The position numbers and the translations under genes were made by a program. The notes beneath the pieces were generated by a model that made no database searches, was not told where the DNA came from, and was given only the letters and a program-made list of their open reading frames with translations. Positions 11,514 through 22,799 of a stretch of DNA of 64,000 nt are shown here, in pieces. The stretch covers positions 248,001 through 312,000 of the forward strand of contig WPIO01000186.1 of NCBI GenBank assembly GCA_009760855.2, read 5' to 3'. The stretch is from Cristatella mucedo (lineage: Eukaryota > Bryozoa > Phylactolaemata > Cristatellidae). Numbering within the stretch: position 1 is the first letter of the stretch; every line of letters starts with the position of its first letter.

Positions 11514-11609
11514 CCGCCGAATGACTGCGGCGGGCCTCCACTCGCGCCTCCCCAGCGAACGCACATACGCGCACACGAGTGAACGAGCCGAACGGTCACG
11601 TCACTTGAG
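11514..11609 (+). repeat. 98-bp GC-rich repeat unit, copy 2
   Basis: Second copy of the block at 10505-10602, here without a LINE joined to it. Surrounding 11251-11962 is GC-rich sequence in which no gene was recognised. Confidence 0.7.
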
Positions 11610-11962
11610 CTACGAAGCGCCGCCGAGGCTGCTCGGCAAAAGCGGGGGGGGGGTGCGGACGGGGCGGTACTCGGCGACGTTTCGAAGCTCTCCCACTAAG
11701 AGTGCCGTCGCATAGATGGACGTCGCCGCCCAAGAATAGCGGATGGCGCGCGTCGCCCGAAGCCTCGTCTAGCGGCTGCAGAAGTGCTCGATTCAGCCCG
11801 CTCTAAGCCTTTGAACACAATCACCGGTCGGTGGCGACTGAGTCGCACCGTTGGTGTGCCCGCACGACCCTCACTAGTTCGGGTGGCGGCATAACGCGTG
11901 CAATGTGCACAGACCTGACGCTAGCAATACGCCGACTATAATGACTCGGCATTCGATATTTA

Positions 11963-13078
11963 ACAATAATAATAATAATAATAATAATAATGCACTTGAT
12001 AAAGCGCCCTCAGAGAACTTAATCTCTTTCTAAGCGCTTTACATTTGCTGCAAAGGGAAATGCAATTGAATGGTGAGTAAAATTATGCTTGATAAACAAA
12101 CAAAATGAATAACATGGTTAGGGTGACATGCACAGGGTCAGCATGCAAATGTGGTTAGTGGCAGCATGCACAGTGTCAGCAAGCATAAGCACATCAAGCA
12201 CGAATCACAGGGACCCACTAAATGCTGTCCTAAATAGGTAAGTTTTTAAGTTCTTTTTAAAATGTGGTCAGGTCAGGGGATGCTCTGACGCAGGTCGGGA
12301 GGGCGTTCCACGCTTTGGGAGCATACGAACTAAATGCACGGTTTCCAAAGGATTTGAGGTTTGTACGAGGTATTTGTAGACTGTTGGATTCCGAAAAGCG
12401 GTTAGTACGATGCTTGGCCTAATGGGGTAGTATATCTGAGAGATAGGCTGGAGCCAAAGAATGAAGTGACCTAAAAGTGAGCGACAAAACCTTGAAGTCA
12501 ATCCGTTGCTTGACTGGTAGCCAGTGCAGGTCGGCGAGAAGTGCAGTAATGTGGCAACTGCGACCCTCACGACAGACAAGCCTAGCTGCAGAGTTTTGCA
12601 CCAGCTGCAATCGCCTGATCGCACATGCTGGTAGGCCAGTAAGCAGTGAGTTGCAGAAGTCGAGACGGGATGTCACGAATGCATGGACCAACTTGGACAT
12701 GGTATCCTTATCTAAACAAGCCCGAATTTTAGCAACGTTATGAAGCTGAAAATAGGCAGATTTGACTGTGGAGCTGGTATGGTCGTCTAACGAGAGGTCG
12801 CTTTGGAATATGACACCTAGATTTCGAGCTGATTCAACTGGAGATATGCTGGCACGGCCAATTTTGAGTTTCAGCCTTTCCAATTTGTGAATCACACTGT
12901 GTTTGCCCATAACTAGTAAGTTAGTTTTATCATCACTTAGTTTTAGAAAATTTGCTGCCATCCATGTGCGGATGTCATCAATGCATGCAGCAAGTGAGCT
13001 TAGATAATTTGAGGTGCTCGAAGGCTGGGAGGGATCAAAGCAAAGGTACAACTCTTCTGCACGCAGAGCTAACGACAT
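11963..13078 (-). mobile_element. LINE family 1, 5'-truncated, minus strand
   Basis: The (ATT)n tail lies at 11965-11993 and the element reads on the minus strand up to about 13078. There it is truncated just after the YADD region, since LYLCFDPSQPSSTSN is still present. The C-terminal coding region is open for 219 codons (13078-12419) and then shifts frame once into 12624-12268. It is among the best-preserved copies. Confidence 0.9.
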
Positions 13079-13179
13079 CGTCGTACTGGATACGACAGGT
13101 GACTTCCAGCCGACCCGCTAATATGTGTTTCGCTTCTCTTAAGCCTCGGCTTATCGCGGCTTAATCTCTTTAGCGCTCA

Positions 13180-13756
13180 GTTCTAATTCAGCGGCAGAGC
13201 TCCTGGTTCGCAATCGAGGCTCGGCTATCAAGCTCTCGAAGTCCGTAATCGCGGGGCATCGCAGCGCGCGCTCACGGTTCGGAGTTACAAAAACCGCACG
13301 GAAGAGCGCGCGAAGCCGACTCGCGGAAGAGCGCGGTCACCGCCGACAGCGGGCGACGGCGGCTGTCGGGATAGGAGAACGCTTGGGGCAGAGCCGAGAC
13401 TGTCTTGACCCCCCTCCACCCCCACCCCGGCTGATGGACCCGAGCGCTAGACCCGCCCAATGCGACCTCTGTGTAGTAGCGAGAGGTTACAGGCGAGAGA
13501 CCCCGGCGAGCGTACCCGCAGGCGCCATTTCGGCCCGCGCGCCCCAGCGGAAGCGTGGGCGGATATCGCCGCGACGACGCAACGTTGGTAGCGGCAGTAG
13601 CTCGCTCCGAGGTGGGCGTGTGTGTACCTGTACTGGGGGTGTGGGGATCTGCGCGGCTCCCGTTCGCGAGCGTAATTGGACCGCCCACCTGTAAAGGTAG
13701 CCTCTAATAGGTCGCCGTCAGCCGTCAGCCATAGCGCGCGCGGCTATTGAAGAGCA
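13180..13756 (+). promoter_or_regulatory. CpG-rich 5' region of the claudin-like gene
   Basis: GC- and CpG-rich sequence directly upstream of the ATG at 13757, in clear contrast to the AT-richer flanks. No TATA box was found close to the start codon. A CpG-island-type promoter and 5' UTR is an inference from position and composition; the transcription start is not visible. Confidence 0.45.
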
Positions 13757-14024
13757 ATGGCGTCGAGGCGGACGTATATACTTCTGGGCGCCGCTGCCGG
13801 GTCGTATTTCGTCGGCTTCATCCTGTGCATCGTCGGCTACTCAATACCTTGGATGCAGCCCAAGGCCACGTACAACTCGGCCGTCCTGAGCGTCGGGCTC
13901 GTCACGTCGTGCTTCAAGAACTTCAAGTTTCCCCAGTACATCGACCGGGACCAGACTCTATTCGACGGCTGCAGCCGCGTGTACGAGCCGAGGTTCGACC
14001 GCTTGCAAGACTACGTCAACCCAG
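13757..14024 (+). CDS. claudin/PMP22-like tetraspan protein, exon 1
   Basis: Encodes residues 1-89. The start codon is the first ATG of the frame and is followed after five residues by a membrane segment (TM1, about 7-29). The first extracellular loop has the superfamily pattern: W32, G47-L48, C52 and C72, matching the W-GLW-C-C signature of claudins except that the W after GL is V. The loop is long (about 60 residues) and acidic/aromatic. The exon ends CCCAG|GTAAGC at 14024 with one base left over (phase 1), which joins exon 2 in frame. Likely a plasma-membrane junction or claudin-superfamily protein; the exact subfamily is unresolved. Confidence 0.8.
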
Positions 14025-14717
14025 GTAAGCGGCCCGCGTAGCACTTCTGGGCCGACGGCCTGCCAGGCGTCGCCGTCCCCGGTCAGCAGCGCCTCGACCT
14101 CTCGTCCGCCGCAGCGCCTCGCGCGGCCGGTGGCCTATTTAGGCGGACCCCGGCCCGATCTCTCGCCGGCGTCCGACTGCCTGCGGCGGCTGCGTCGGTG
14201 CCGCTTGCCGGCGATTTCTCGCCGGACTCGCCGGCGAGTCTGCGGTGCCGCTCCTCGGCAGGCGTGCATCGCTGTTATGTAACCGCCGACCTCGCTGCTG
14301 GTGCTGCCGCCGCTGTTTGCCTAAGGCGACTCCCCCCCCCCCCCCCCCCCCCCAATAGCCTACTGCTGCTGTCGCTGCTGTGCCACTGCCGCCGCTGCTG
14401 CTGCACATCGGCCGGCCAGCCAGCAGTAGCTATGCGATGCGACCTCCCACCCCTCCCACCACCCCCTCCGTCCCTGCCCCGCCCTGCTCTCACCTGCTGT
14501 GTTCCTCTCCCCCCCAACCCTCCACCACCCGCCAGCCCCCTGCGTTCGTGCGCACCCAGCTGGCTGGAGAGGATGGTATCTGCTGAACGACAGTGCCCTG
14601 CGACTCGGATAACCTCTGCGGCTGCCAAGAAAGAGCCTGGTGTCAGCTGATTCTTAGCTCTGACGTAGCTCTATATTTGGGCTTTAGTTCTCAGCCGTGT
14701 CCAGGGAGATACTACTG

Positions 14718-14775
14718 ATAATAATAATACATTTTTTATAGCGCCCTCGGAGAGCTCAATCTCTTTCTAATAATA
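14718..14775 (-). mobile_element. LINE family 1 tail remnant
   Basis: GATAATAATAATAC followed by TATAGCGCCCTCGGAGAGC and CAATCTCTTTCTA, the reverse complement of the family 1 tail. Confidence 0.65.
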
Positions 14776-15227
14776 TATTTGTCCCAATGAGTTCTTTGAT
14801 TCCTTGATTGGGAGATTCTTTTGCCGAGGCCAGGGGCAGGGTGCAACCGATCGTGGGTCTCGTGGTTTAAGGAGCAAACAGTATCTCGACACGTGACCTT
14901 TGAGCCGAGCTGAAGCTACTAGAATAATCGATTTGTCGCGACAACCATCACGAACTCAGATTTTTCGGTGTCGGTCATTCGTAGCGGTACTAGCTGCTCC
15001 GGCTGAGACTTTCCTTTTACCGTGGACTAAGGACAAGTGTCGCTGCTGCTGCCACCTCGCTGCTGCTGCTGCTGCTGGCGCCTGGCAAAGCCACCAACTT
15101 TAAAGACTACATTTCTTCTGGAGGTTAGTGATATCCTCGATTTTTAGAGACCACCGAGTCTCTCAGGAGCAGAATATCATTCAGGAACCAATTCTTATCG
15201 GCAGAAGAAAAACGGCACACAGAGAGA

Positions 15228-16030
15228 ACAATAATAATAATAATAATAATAATGCATTTGTCCAGCACTCACAGTGAACTTTTAAGGCCCTTTACAAGTC
15301 CTGTAAAAGTTATATGTACACTGTCAGCATGCATAAGCATACAAAGGACAAATCACAAGGACCCAGCAATTGCTGTGAGAAACGTGCGTTTTAGGTTCTT
15401 TTTAATGCCGCTAACTCGGGTAGTGTCATGACGTCAGTCGGGGGGGGGGAGTTCCTGGCTTTGAGACTATACAACTAAAGGCTGAAAGTCTCCAAAGAAT
15501 TTGAGGCCCGAGTTCGAGGAACAGCTGAACAAGAGTCAGAAGATCGGCCGGAAGTACCTCCGCGGGAAGTGACGTGCTTAGTCCGGTGGGAGAGGCAGGT
15601 GGTACGATGCTTAGCCTGGTGGGCGAGTAGATCTGATCGGTAAGCTGGAGCCCGAGAATGAAGGGGACCTAGTACGAGGAGCGAAACCTTGAATTCGCTT
15701 AGCTGCTCGATTGAAAGCCAGTATAGATCGGAGAGAAGCAATAATGCAGCATATTGAAAGCTCACGGCGCTAGAAGGAGAGGCCGCTGCCTGTGACCAGT
15801 GGTGCACACTGAGTGATGCACACTGAGTGATGCACTGAGTGATGCAGGTGAGCCGAACGCAGCTTTCATAGCTGCATTGGAACGATTAAGGTCAGCTAAA
15901 GATCGGCAGAATGCAAGTATATAATTGGATGAGAGGATGTTACTGAGGACAACGAGACTGTATAATTCGTGTAAGATAGCACAAGCTGAGTAGGAGCAAG
16001 GATGGTACGAATTTAGATTTGGAATCACAG
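15228..16030 (-). mobile_element. LINE family 1, 3' fragment, minus strand
   Basis: (ATT)n tail at 15229-15254. Minus-strand translation shows YWLSIEQLSEFKVS and RAPAYRSDLLAHQAKHRTT, the diverged C-terminal region. Contains a short tandem repeat of ACACTGAGTGATGC near 15808-15845. Confidence 0.75.
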
Positions 16031-17482
16031 TATGTCACATTAGTGGAGTACTGAGAATGGCTGTGGCTTCTGATGGACCTCAGTTGTCTTTGAAAATGGC
16101 AGACCTTGCCGGTCTCGAACAGTCGGGGCACAGACCTCCACGTCGTCACGAGGCCGTTCATATTCATAGAGCCAGTATAGCTGCGAATGCCCGACCACGA
16201 CTGTGGTATGACATGCGACCGTCATATTCAGAGGTCGAATTCACTAGTTGCACCGTCGTCGTGCTTCTTTGATAGCGTTAGTCTCTCTCGATGACCGTCT
16301 CTCTAATGCCAGCTATTTAGGCTGTGTTCACTTCTCCTTCGATGCCCACCGATTCCTAGGCAAGGCCGCCTGTGGAACGTGTCGTCAGCGCTTGGTGTGA
16401 TTGGCCGTACTTGGCTATTTGCCGACTGGTACGCGTGTTCGAGACTGAAAATGCATAGAAGCTTGAAAGAACGAGTGAGACTAGTATGGAGCAGAAGAAT
16501 TTGTGTCAGGTATTTCAAGCCACTGTATAGAAGCCACATTCTCGTACACCGTTGTCTCTGGTATCAGTGGAGACGAAACTATAGGTGGCATAGTGTGCTA
16601 TGCAGCAGTGTCCATAGTGCGACACTCTCTAGGCACGATATCGTATCTCTCCTTTGGTCTTTGCTGTAAGTGTACCTTTATCTTGGGATATTGTCTTCGA
16701 GGAATATGAAAAGTAATTCAGATTACTAAAGTTGATCGCAGCGCCAAAGAAGCTGTATCCGTAAGGCTGTGGGGGGGGCATTCCAAATTCGAAAAAAATA
16801 TTTATTTTCCCGATTAATGGACGTCTACTTTACCAAAAATACTGATTCAAAGATGCTTGTAGTTGCTACTGACCAAACCTATACCTCGCCTTTACCGACA
16901 GTCGGAAACTGACAGGAAATAATGTGCCTCTCACAATTCTCTGCTAATCTGCATATTACTTTGGAATTTAAATTAATAATGATAGGTCATTTACATAGCA
17001 CACTTATAGAACTTAATCTATATCCAGGCGCTTGACATGCACGGCGTCAAGCGTGCAAACGCTTGCAAGGATCATGCTTCGACCAGCATGCCAAAGCATG
17101 GAGACATGACCATGAACCACGGACCATACACCATGGAGACACTCTTGGCCATTGGTTGGAAAGACCTGTGGCTAGTAGCATGCTTGAATCATGCTCAGGT
17201 ACGCATGCAAAGGACACCGGAACACACAAAAAGAAGTTCCCTGTGGCGAACAGGTTGGTGATTGGAAAAGAGGTATCTTGAGCTGAGACGTAGAGGATGC
17301 AAGTTCATTGCAGGCAGTGGGTGACCTCGCCCTGCAGGCGCGAGTTCCAGACTTTATAGGCATACGAGCTGAAGAGTCGATATCCGAATGACTTCAATTT
17401 AATCCAACGGGCGGGTGGCAAAATGCTGATGAACAGGTGATGTGAGGGCTTGAGGAGCCAGGAGTTCGAACAGATAAGATAG

Positions 17483-17520
17483 GATAGGAGGTCGAGTAGG
17501 TAGGCTGGTGCAATTGACCT
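17483..17520. repeat. target-site duplication, left copy
   Basis: 38 bases beginning GATAGGAGGTCGAG; 33 of 38 match 18140-18177 (GATAAGAGGTCGGA...). Both are LINE sequence, so the pair is best read as a duplicated target site of the intervening element. Confidence 0.7.
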
Positions 17521-17524
17521 TGTT

Positions 17525-17564
<40 letters not shown>

Positions 17565-17949
17565 ATGACAAGTCGTTGCACTGGTAATCCTGCTCAGTAC
17601 GAGAGGAACAGCAGGCTCAGACATTTGGTTCATGTGCTTGGCTGAAAGGCCAATGGTGCGAAGCTACCATCTGGGGGGATTATGACTGGACGCCCCTAAG
17701 TCAGAATCCCGTCCATAAACGTAACGATACTTTCGGCGCCCTCTCGCAGGGAGGCGACGATATGCGCGGGTCGACCCAGCGGGTGGTGGCAAAGCCGCGG
17801 CGATTCGGATATTGGCGGGCGCGTAGTCGCGTCCCCAATCCGGCACGATAGCAAACCCATGCAGCGTGGAAGGTGCAAAATCATTCATAGATGACCTATG
17901 TCTCGGTCGGGGTGTCGTACTTAGTAGAGCAGCCACCTCACTGTGATCT
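17525..17949 (+). rRNA. 28S rRNA 3' fragment (retroposed, not functional)
   Basis: About 425 bases matching the 3' end of large-subunit rRNA. It starts at GGTTTAGACCGTCGTGAGAC, continues through the sarcin-ricin loop CAGTACGAGAGGAAC (about 17596) and GGTTCATGTGCTTGGCTGAAA, and ends near the 3' terminus (GTAGAGCAGCCACC, CACTGTGATCTT). The rest of the rRNA unit is absent on both sides. It is followed immediately by a SINE-A head. It is a fragment carried in a retroelement, not an rDNA unit. Several differences from conserved positions (for example CATCTGGGGGG for CATCTGTGGG) support a pseudogene. Confidence 0.9.
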
Positions 17950-17950
17950 T

Positions 17951-18139
17951 GGTGAGCCGTGATGGCACACTAGGTAAGGCAGTTGCTTTCGGGACCGAAG
18001 TCGTAGGTTCGATTCCTGCCGTTGGCGATTCTTTATCGCCACTGCAAACGGTGGTGATAGTCGTAAAGGCTCTTCTTTCGCTATACAAAAAGAGGCTGTT
18101 TAATCAGCTAAGATTTATTATTTATTTATTATTTTTATT
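17951..18139 (+). mobile_element. SINE-A fused to the 28S fragment
   Basis: Starts GGTGAGCCGTGATGGCACACTAGG directly after the 28S end. B box GGTTCGATTCC at about 18007, body CCACTGCAAACGGTGGTGATAG, then AAAGAGGCTGTTTAATCAGC and a (TTTATT)n tail. Together with the 28S segment it forms one 619-bp insertion. Confidence 0.85.
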
Positions 18140-18177
18140 GATAAGAGGTCGGATAGGTAGGCTGGTGTGATTGACCT
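18140..18177. repeat. target-site duplication, right copy
   Basis: Matches 17483-17520 at 33 of 38 positions; see the left copy. Confidence 0.7.
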
Positions 18178-18534
18178 GTAAGCCAGGCTTAGGATCTTGA
18201 TGGCCGTGGTGCTGCACCCTTTCGTGGCCAATGAATTTCTAAAGTTGGACCGTCCGGAAGTCTGCGCATGCATGTAACTTGGGATACATGTATCTGTCTG
18301 TATATCAATAACTACACAGAGCCACAAAGACTCGAGTGGGTTGTTAGGCTGGAGCATCTGTGGCATCAGCCAAAAGCTTAAGCATCTTTCGGTGCACAGG
18401 TGGAGGCCAACAAACTTCGTCGGGGCAATGCAGAGTAAGCGTGAACCACGTCAGAGTCGGAAATAATCAGAAATGATTATCGTGAAAGTGTCATATAGCC
18501 GGACGGCTAGACAAGATGAAAGGCCGACGGCTGC

Positions 18535-18650
18535 GTAGAATCCTGCAGTCGGTCGACCCTGCATTGCCAACTGCAAGCGGTAGTGATAACCTATAAGGCT
18601 CTTCTGCCGCTATACAAATGATGCTCTTAAATCAGCTGGCGTTTACCTTT
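18535..18650 (+). mobile_element. SINE-A 3' half
   Basis: CTGCAAGCGGTAGTGATAAC, GGCTCTTCTGCCGCTATAC and TCTTAAATCAGC are present; the A-box region is missing or decayed. Confidence 0.6.
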
Positions 18651-18689
18651 ACATGACGCCAATACGGCTTTAGGTGTCTTGAGCACACG

Positions 18690-18975
18690 CTATCTGCTTG
18701 GGGCCTTTGGATTGTGCCTTAGGAGCCATGCGAGCTGCACTGCAAGAACGTTACTGGCTGCACAGGTCCCAGAGTCTTGTTCAACACCCGAGTCTAGCAA
18801 GAAATGTTCCCAACTCCTGGAACTCACTTCTGATTGGCTATACGACATCCTCTAACTTGACGACGTTTAGAATGAAGCTAGAAACTTGTCTATTTACCAC
18901 AGCGTTTAGTGGGTCCTTATGGTTCGTCCACTGAATGCTTATATGTGCTGACCCTGTGCATACTGCCACTAAACG
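18690..18975 (+). mobile_element. LINE family 1 3' fragment
   Basis: Encodes a diverged ARNVPNSWNSLLIGY and the typical end KLETCLFTTAFSGS, then the 3' UTR start up to GCCACTAAACGC. Its tail is missing; a second copy follows at once. Confidence 0.65.
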
Positions 18976-19720
18976 CTTGTTCAGACAGGAATACTACATC
19001 TAAATCGGTCCATGCAATTGTGACAACTCGTCTTGACTTCTGTAACTCACTGCTTGCTGGTCTACCGGCCTATGCAGTCAGACGCTTACAGGTGGTGCAA
19101 AACTCTGCAGCTAGGCTTGTCCGTCGTGAACGGTGCAGTTCCACATCACACCTCTTCTCGCCGACCTGCACAGGCTTCCAGTCAAGCAATGCATCGACTT
19201 CAAGGTTTTGTCACTCACTTACTCACTTTTAAGGTCCCTTTATTCTTTGGATCCAGCCTACCTATCAGATCTACTCCCCCACCAGGCCAAGCATCATACC
19301 ACCTGCTTTTCGGAAACTAACTGTTTACCTATACCTCATACAAACCTCAAATCCTTTGAAGACCGTGCCTTTAGTTCGTATGCTCCCAAAGCCTGGAACT
19401 CATTCCCGACTTGCATCACGCCATCCCCTGACTTGACCACATTTAAAAAGAAACTGAAAACGCACCTATTTATGACAGTACTTAGTGGGTACCTGTGATT
19501 TGACCTTTATGTGCTTAGGCTTGCTGACACAATACATACTTCCACTAACCCTACTTGCATGCTGACCCTGTGCATGTCACCCCTATGTTATTCGCATTGT
19601 TTATTGAGCATGCTACAACTAACCAGTCGATCGTGTTTCCTTTGCAGTAAATGTGAAGCCCCTAGAAAGAGATTGAGTTCTCTGAGGGTGCTTTATCAAG
19701 TGTGTTATTCTTATCATTAT
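18976..19720 (+). mobile_element. LINE family 1, 5'-truncated 3' fragment
   Basis: Begins in the region encoding SVHAIVTTRLDFCNSLLAGL, continues through LHRLPVKQCIDFKV and SFEDRAFSSYAPKAWNS, then the 3' UTR with CCCCTAGAAAGAGATTGAG and a degenerate TTATT tail at about 19720. Confidence 0.85.
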
Positions 19721-19844
19721 TAGGGGTCAGCAAACAAGTCATCTGTAGGAATTTCTACATGCGCCACATTGCCGAATGGCACTCTTTGCATGCATTCCAG
19801 CATGCCCTCAGGGTTGTGGAAAAGCTTATGCTGCTCCTAAATCT

Positions 19845-20003
19845 TGGGTCGTAGCCCAGGAGGTAAGGTGCTTGCTCTTCACGAACCAGGTCGTGGGTTC
19901 GATTCCTGCAGGAGGCGATCTTTTATTGACCATAGCAAACTGGGCAATAGACGCCGAGTATCGAGGCTCTTCTACCGCTTTATATAAAAGATGATCAGCC
20001 ACC
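19845..20003 (+). mobile_element. SINE-A, diverged copy
   Basis: AGGAGGTAAGGTGCTTGC as A-box region, GGGTTCGATTCCTGC as B box (about 19896), GAGGCTCTTCTACCGC and GATGATCAGCC at the end. Confidence 0.65.
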
Positions 20004-20217
20004 TTTAAAACTCTAATTCAATTTAATCTTCGCAATGCCTGTACTCTGATTTGGCTACTCACACCCTTGCGACCCGGGGGCATCTAAGCCATCAAAGCCA
20101 CCCAGGCAGTCTGTGGCAAGTCTGTGTGGCTTTGTCCTCCGGTGCTCACTGTGTCACCAGCGGTCTTACTCTTCGAGACATGCAGAAAGCTCTCGAGAAT
20201 GCACAGCGGCAAGTCGG

Positions 20218-20385
20218 AAGTGTGTTACAGGCTTTGGGAGCATGCGAACTAAATGCACGCTCTCCAGAGGATTTGAGGTTTGTACGAAGTACGGGTAAAC
20301 AGCTCGATTTCGAAAAGCCGGTGGTACTATGCTTGGCCTGGTGGGGGAGTAGATGATAGGTAGGCTGGGGCCAAAGAATGTAGAC
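20218..20385 (-). mobile_element. LINE family 1 internal fragment
   Basis: Minus-strand translation contains IYSPTRPSIVPPAFRNRAVYP-like sequence (frame-shifted relative to the active frame), as in the C-terminal region of family 1. Confidence 0.6.
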
Positions 20386-20544
20386 GTCAAACGAATGTCA
20401 ACTAAACGACTTGGCTACGTAGACTGTATAGATAACAATCTAGCAACAACGCCAAGCTTGCTCAGTCACTATGAGGCATGTCTGGTTAGGTCTTTTTCTT
20501 AAAGTCCTCTGGCCAGTGCATGCATGGAAATCCAGTAGCCTTAT

Positions 20545-20600
20545 ATGACTTACATGACTTGTATATGACATATATGACTTATATTCCTTATATGACATGT
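20545..20600. repeat. short AT-rich tandem repeat
   Basis: Imperfect repeats of TATATGACTT/TATATGACAT. Confidence 0.6.
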
Positions 20601-21416
20601 AGGAGTGCAGTTAGGGTACTGATACCATTGGAGCTGCGATAATCTATCGGGGCAGTGAAAAGTAGCTTATGGTGCTGTGTTCATTTTCATTGTGTGTTGG
20701 TTGTTTTGACTTTGTGACGGTGCCTACTTTGCAGATTGACATCCCTCGTGTGGAAAGTGGGAAGTGTGGCGGTGGGTAGCATCTGCACGGCTTTGTGTCT
20801 ACCCGTGAGGGTTCTGTCACTCGTGCCTGGCATATCGTCTGCTTGCAGTCGTTTTCCTATCAATTCTGGCTCTTGAGCAGCCATTTTAGAGTGGCTTTGA
20901 CCAAATGCAGGTGATCGAGTGAGGCCTGCCTTCGTTTCTCATGCGGTGCACGAGTGAGGCCTGTCTTCGCTTCTGTCCAACAAGCGCTGCTGTTTTAGGG
21001 GTCACGCCATGAGTAGGCTGCTTGTCAGGACCCATCCGTCTGCCTGTGTGCTTGCCTCCCGTGACAGTGATTTTCAGCCATGCTCGCATGCCAGCACGTT
21101 TGCATGTCGCTTGTAAGACCTTTGTCTTGTTGCCCCTGTGAGATGTCTGCACGTCGTTGCTGTGTCTACAGAGGGGCTGTGTCTGCACTTTAGCAGCAGC
21201 ACTAGCAGCAGCAACGGTGGCAACCAGAGGAAGCCTCGTTCGTGTCACCGGCGGTGGTGGTGGCAGCTGCATTGGCATGCACTGACTCTGCATGCATTCA
21301 TCTGTTTGCGCAGGCATGTTGGTGGCAGTCCTGCATTTTGAACTAAGGCCGTGTCTTTGCTGCAAGAACTTTGACTAAAGTTCGTTTGCTCAGCGGCGAT
21401 GTTGACTTCGTTTTAG

Positions 21417-21611
21417 TCTGGTTCGCGAGGGTGCGACAGATGCACTTTGCATGCATACTCATCCTGTCGTTGAACATCTTACTCATCATCGGCTATGTGG
21501 CAATGTATATCCTGGCCGTGAGGCAGACTCGGAAAAGGGGCCGGCCCACGAGCCCAATCGTGCTCACCAAGGCGGCTTGCAGTTTGTGGTTCGTTTTCGT
21601 CGGTGTTGTCG
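21417..21611 (+). CDS. claudin/PMP22-like tetraspan protein, exon 2
   Basis: Encodes residues 90-154. The acceptor is CTTCGTTTTAG|TC at 21416/21417; its two leading bases complete the phase 1 codon of exon 1. The donor is GTCG|GTAAGT after 21611, again phase 1. The exon holds WFARVRQM, equivalent to the Arg-containing end of the first claudin loop, then TM2 (about 101-123), a basic cytoplasmic turn (RQTRKRGRP) and most of TM3 (about 140-159). Upstream in-frame sequence from 21371 is intronic and should not be included. Confidence 0.8.
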
Positions 21612-22231
21612 GTAAGTTATATAAGACGCAATGCTGCCGCGAAGCTATTCACTAGTCGATGATTGGGAAAATTATGAGCTTTTAATAATGCAGCCGACAA
21701 CATAACATGGACTGTGGCAAAGATTGACGAAGTATAACAAGCAGGTTCAATATATAATAGTCCTAAAGGATCGCTATTGGCTGAGCAAGCTATCATGCAT
21801 AAAAATCTTAACGCTATTGGCTTCTCTTGAGAAACTGGCTGCGATCAGCTGTAGCTGATAAGGTCTTGGAAGAGTTCAATTGGCTTAGGTATATGTGATA
21901 TCCAGCCAATCAGCAATGGTCTGCAGCTTCGATTATTGATCTATTGTCCTGAGTCACCCAGTGCTGTACTGCAGGTCAATGTGAGATCGGTTGGAGTAGT
22001 ATAGGCTAAGTGGCTTTAAAGCAGGTTCTGCCAACAATTTATTCCTGGCAACAATAAAAATTCCCACTCGCTCTGAATCCGTACCTGAGATTGAATCCTC
22101 GGCAATGGGTTTGCACCGGTCATGTGATTACCTACTGGCTCCGCCGCAAGTCCTTGATCTTCGTGCATTCTTATTTCTGTTTACCAATCGATTAACTGGG
22201 AATGTGCAAAAAGACAGGCTGATTGACATTC

Positions 22232-22370
22232 GCATCCCGACCAAGGTCAAGGTGAATGCATTTGATGGCTGAGGTCGTGGGCTCGAGCCCCGAGGCGTAT
22301 GCGAAGCGCCTGAATAGAGATTAAGTTCTCTTGTGGTGCTATATAAGTGAATTATATTTTATTTTATATT
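22232..22370 (+). mobile_element. SINE-B (tRNA-like head, LINE family 1 tail)
   Basis: CCCGACCAAGGTC, then the B-box region GTGGGCTCGAGCCC. The 3' end AAGCGCCTGAATAGAGATTAAG followed by TCTCTTGTGGTGCTATATAA is homologous to the family 1 LINE tail. Confidence 0.8.
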
Positions 22371-22463
22371 AAAATTGCCCGGCTTTCTCGAGGATGTTTT
22401 CCTCAAAGAGCTAGTAAACTTATGTACTTAATCACAAATACCTGCAGAGAATTTCTGTGTATG

Positions 22464-22500
22464 TGCGTGCGTGCATGCATGCATTCATGCATGCATGCTT
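22464..22500. repeat. (GCAT)n microsatellite
   Basis: GTGCGTGCGTGCATGCATGC followed by ATTCATGCATGCATGC. Confidence 0.85.
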
Positions 22501-22799
22501 GTGCTTGCCCGCGGTGCAATTCTGAGTGCATGACAGTTAGGCACGTGCCGGTAGCAGCTGGAGCAGCTGCCGGACAAGTGAGCATCAGAGGGTCGGTCGG
22601 CCGTCTGCCTTCTAACCCTGCCCTCCACCCCTTAACTTTTACTCACAGGCTCAACATCCCGGATTTATGCACATCACTGCCACTAATAACTCGCCCAACC
22701 TACTTTTCCGGGTACTTTTCCATCAGGGCTTTCTACAGCGATTGGAGATGTGTTTGTCCTTTTTTAGTTCTTAATCGATAGCAGTTTATTTAGCCCCGA

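Larger units (their letters stand above)
16972..18365 (-). mobile_element. older LINE (family 1-like) hosting the 28S/SINE composite
   Basis: Minus-strand 3' fragment in two parts. The part 16972-17520 holds the tail remnant and a region like FGYRLFSSYAYKVWNS. The part 18140-18365 holds KILSLAYRSITPAYLSDLL. The insertion 17521-18139 separates them, with a 38-bp imperfect duplication of host sequence on both sides. Confidence 0.7.
14025..21416 (+). other. intron 1 of the claudin-like gene
   Basis: GT (14025) to AG (21416), 7.4 kb. The first 600 bases are C-rich, with a run of 22 C at 14332-14353. The rest is largely LINE and SINE copies listed separately. No gene was recognised in 14776-15227, 16031-16971 or 20620-21416. 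Confidence 0.7.

Noticed and set aside
14139-14650. Overlapping Pro/Cys-rich and Gly-rich open frames on both strands
   Set aside because: They lie just after the exon 1 donor in C-rich intron sequence with a 22-base C-run; composition alone keeps them open.
17525-17949. Functional rDNA unit
   Set aside because: Only the last about 425 bases of 28S are present, flanked by a SINE and LINE, with a target-site duplication.
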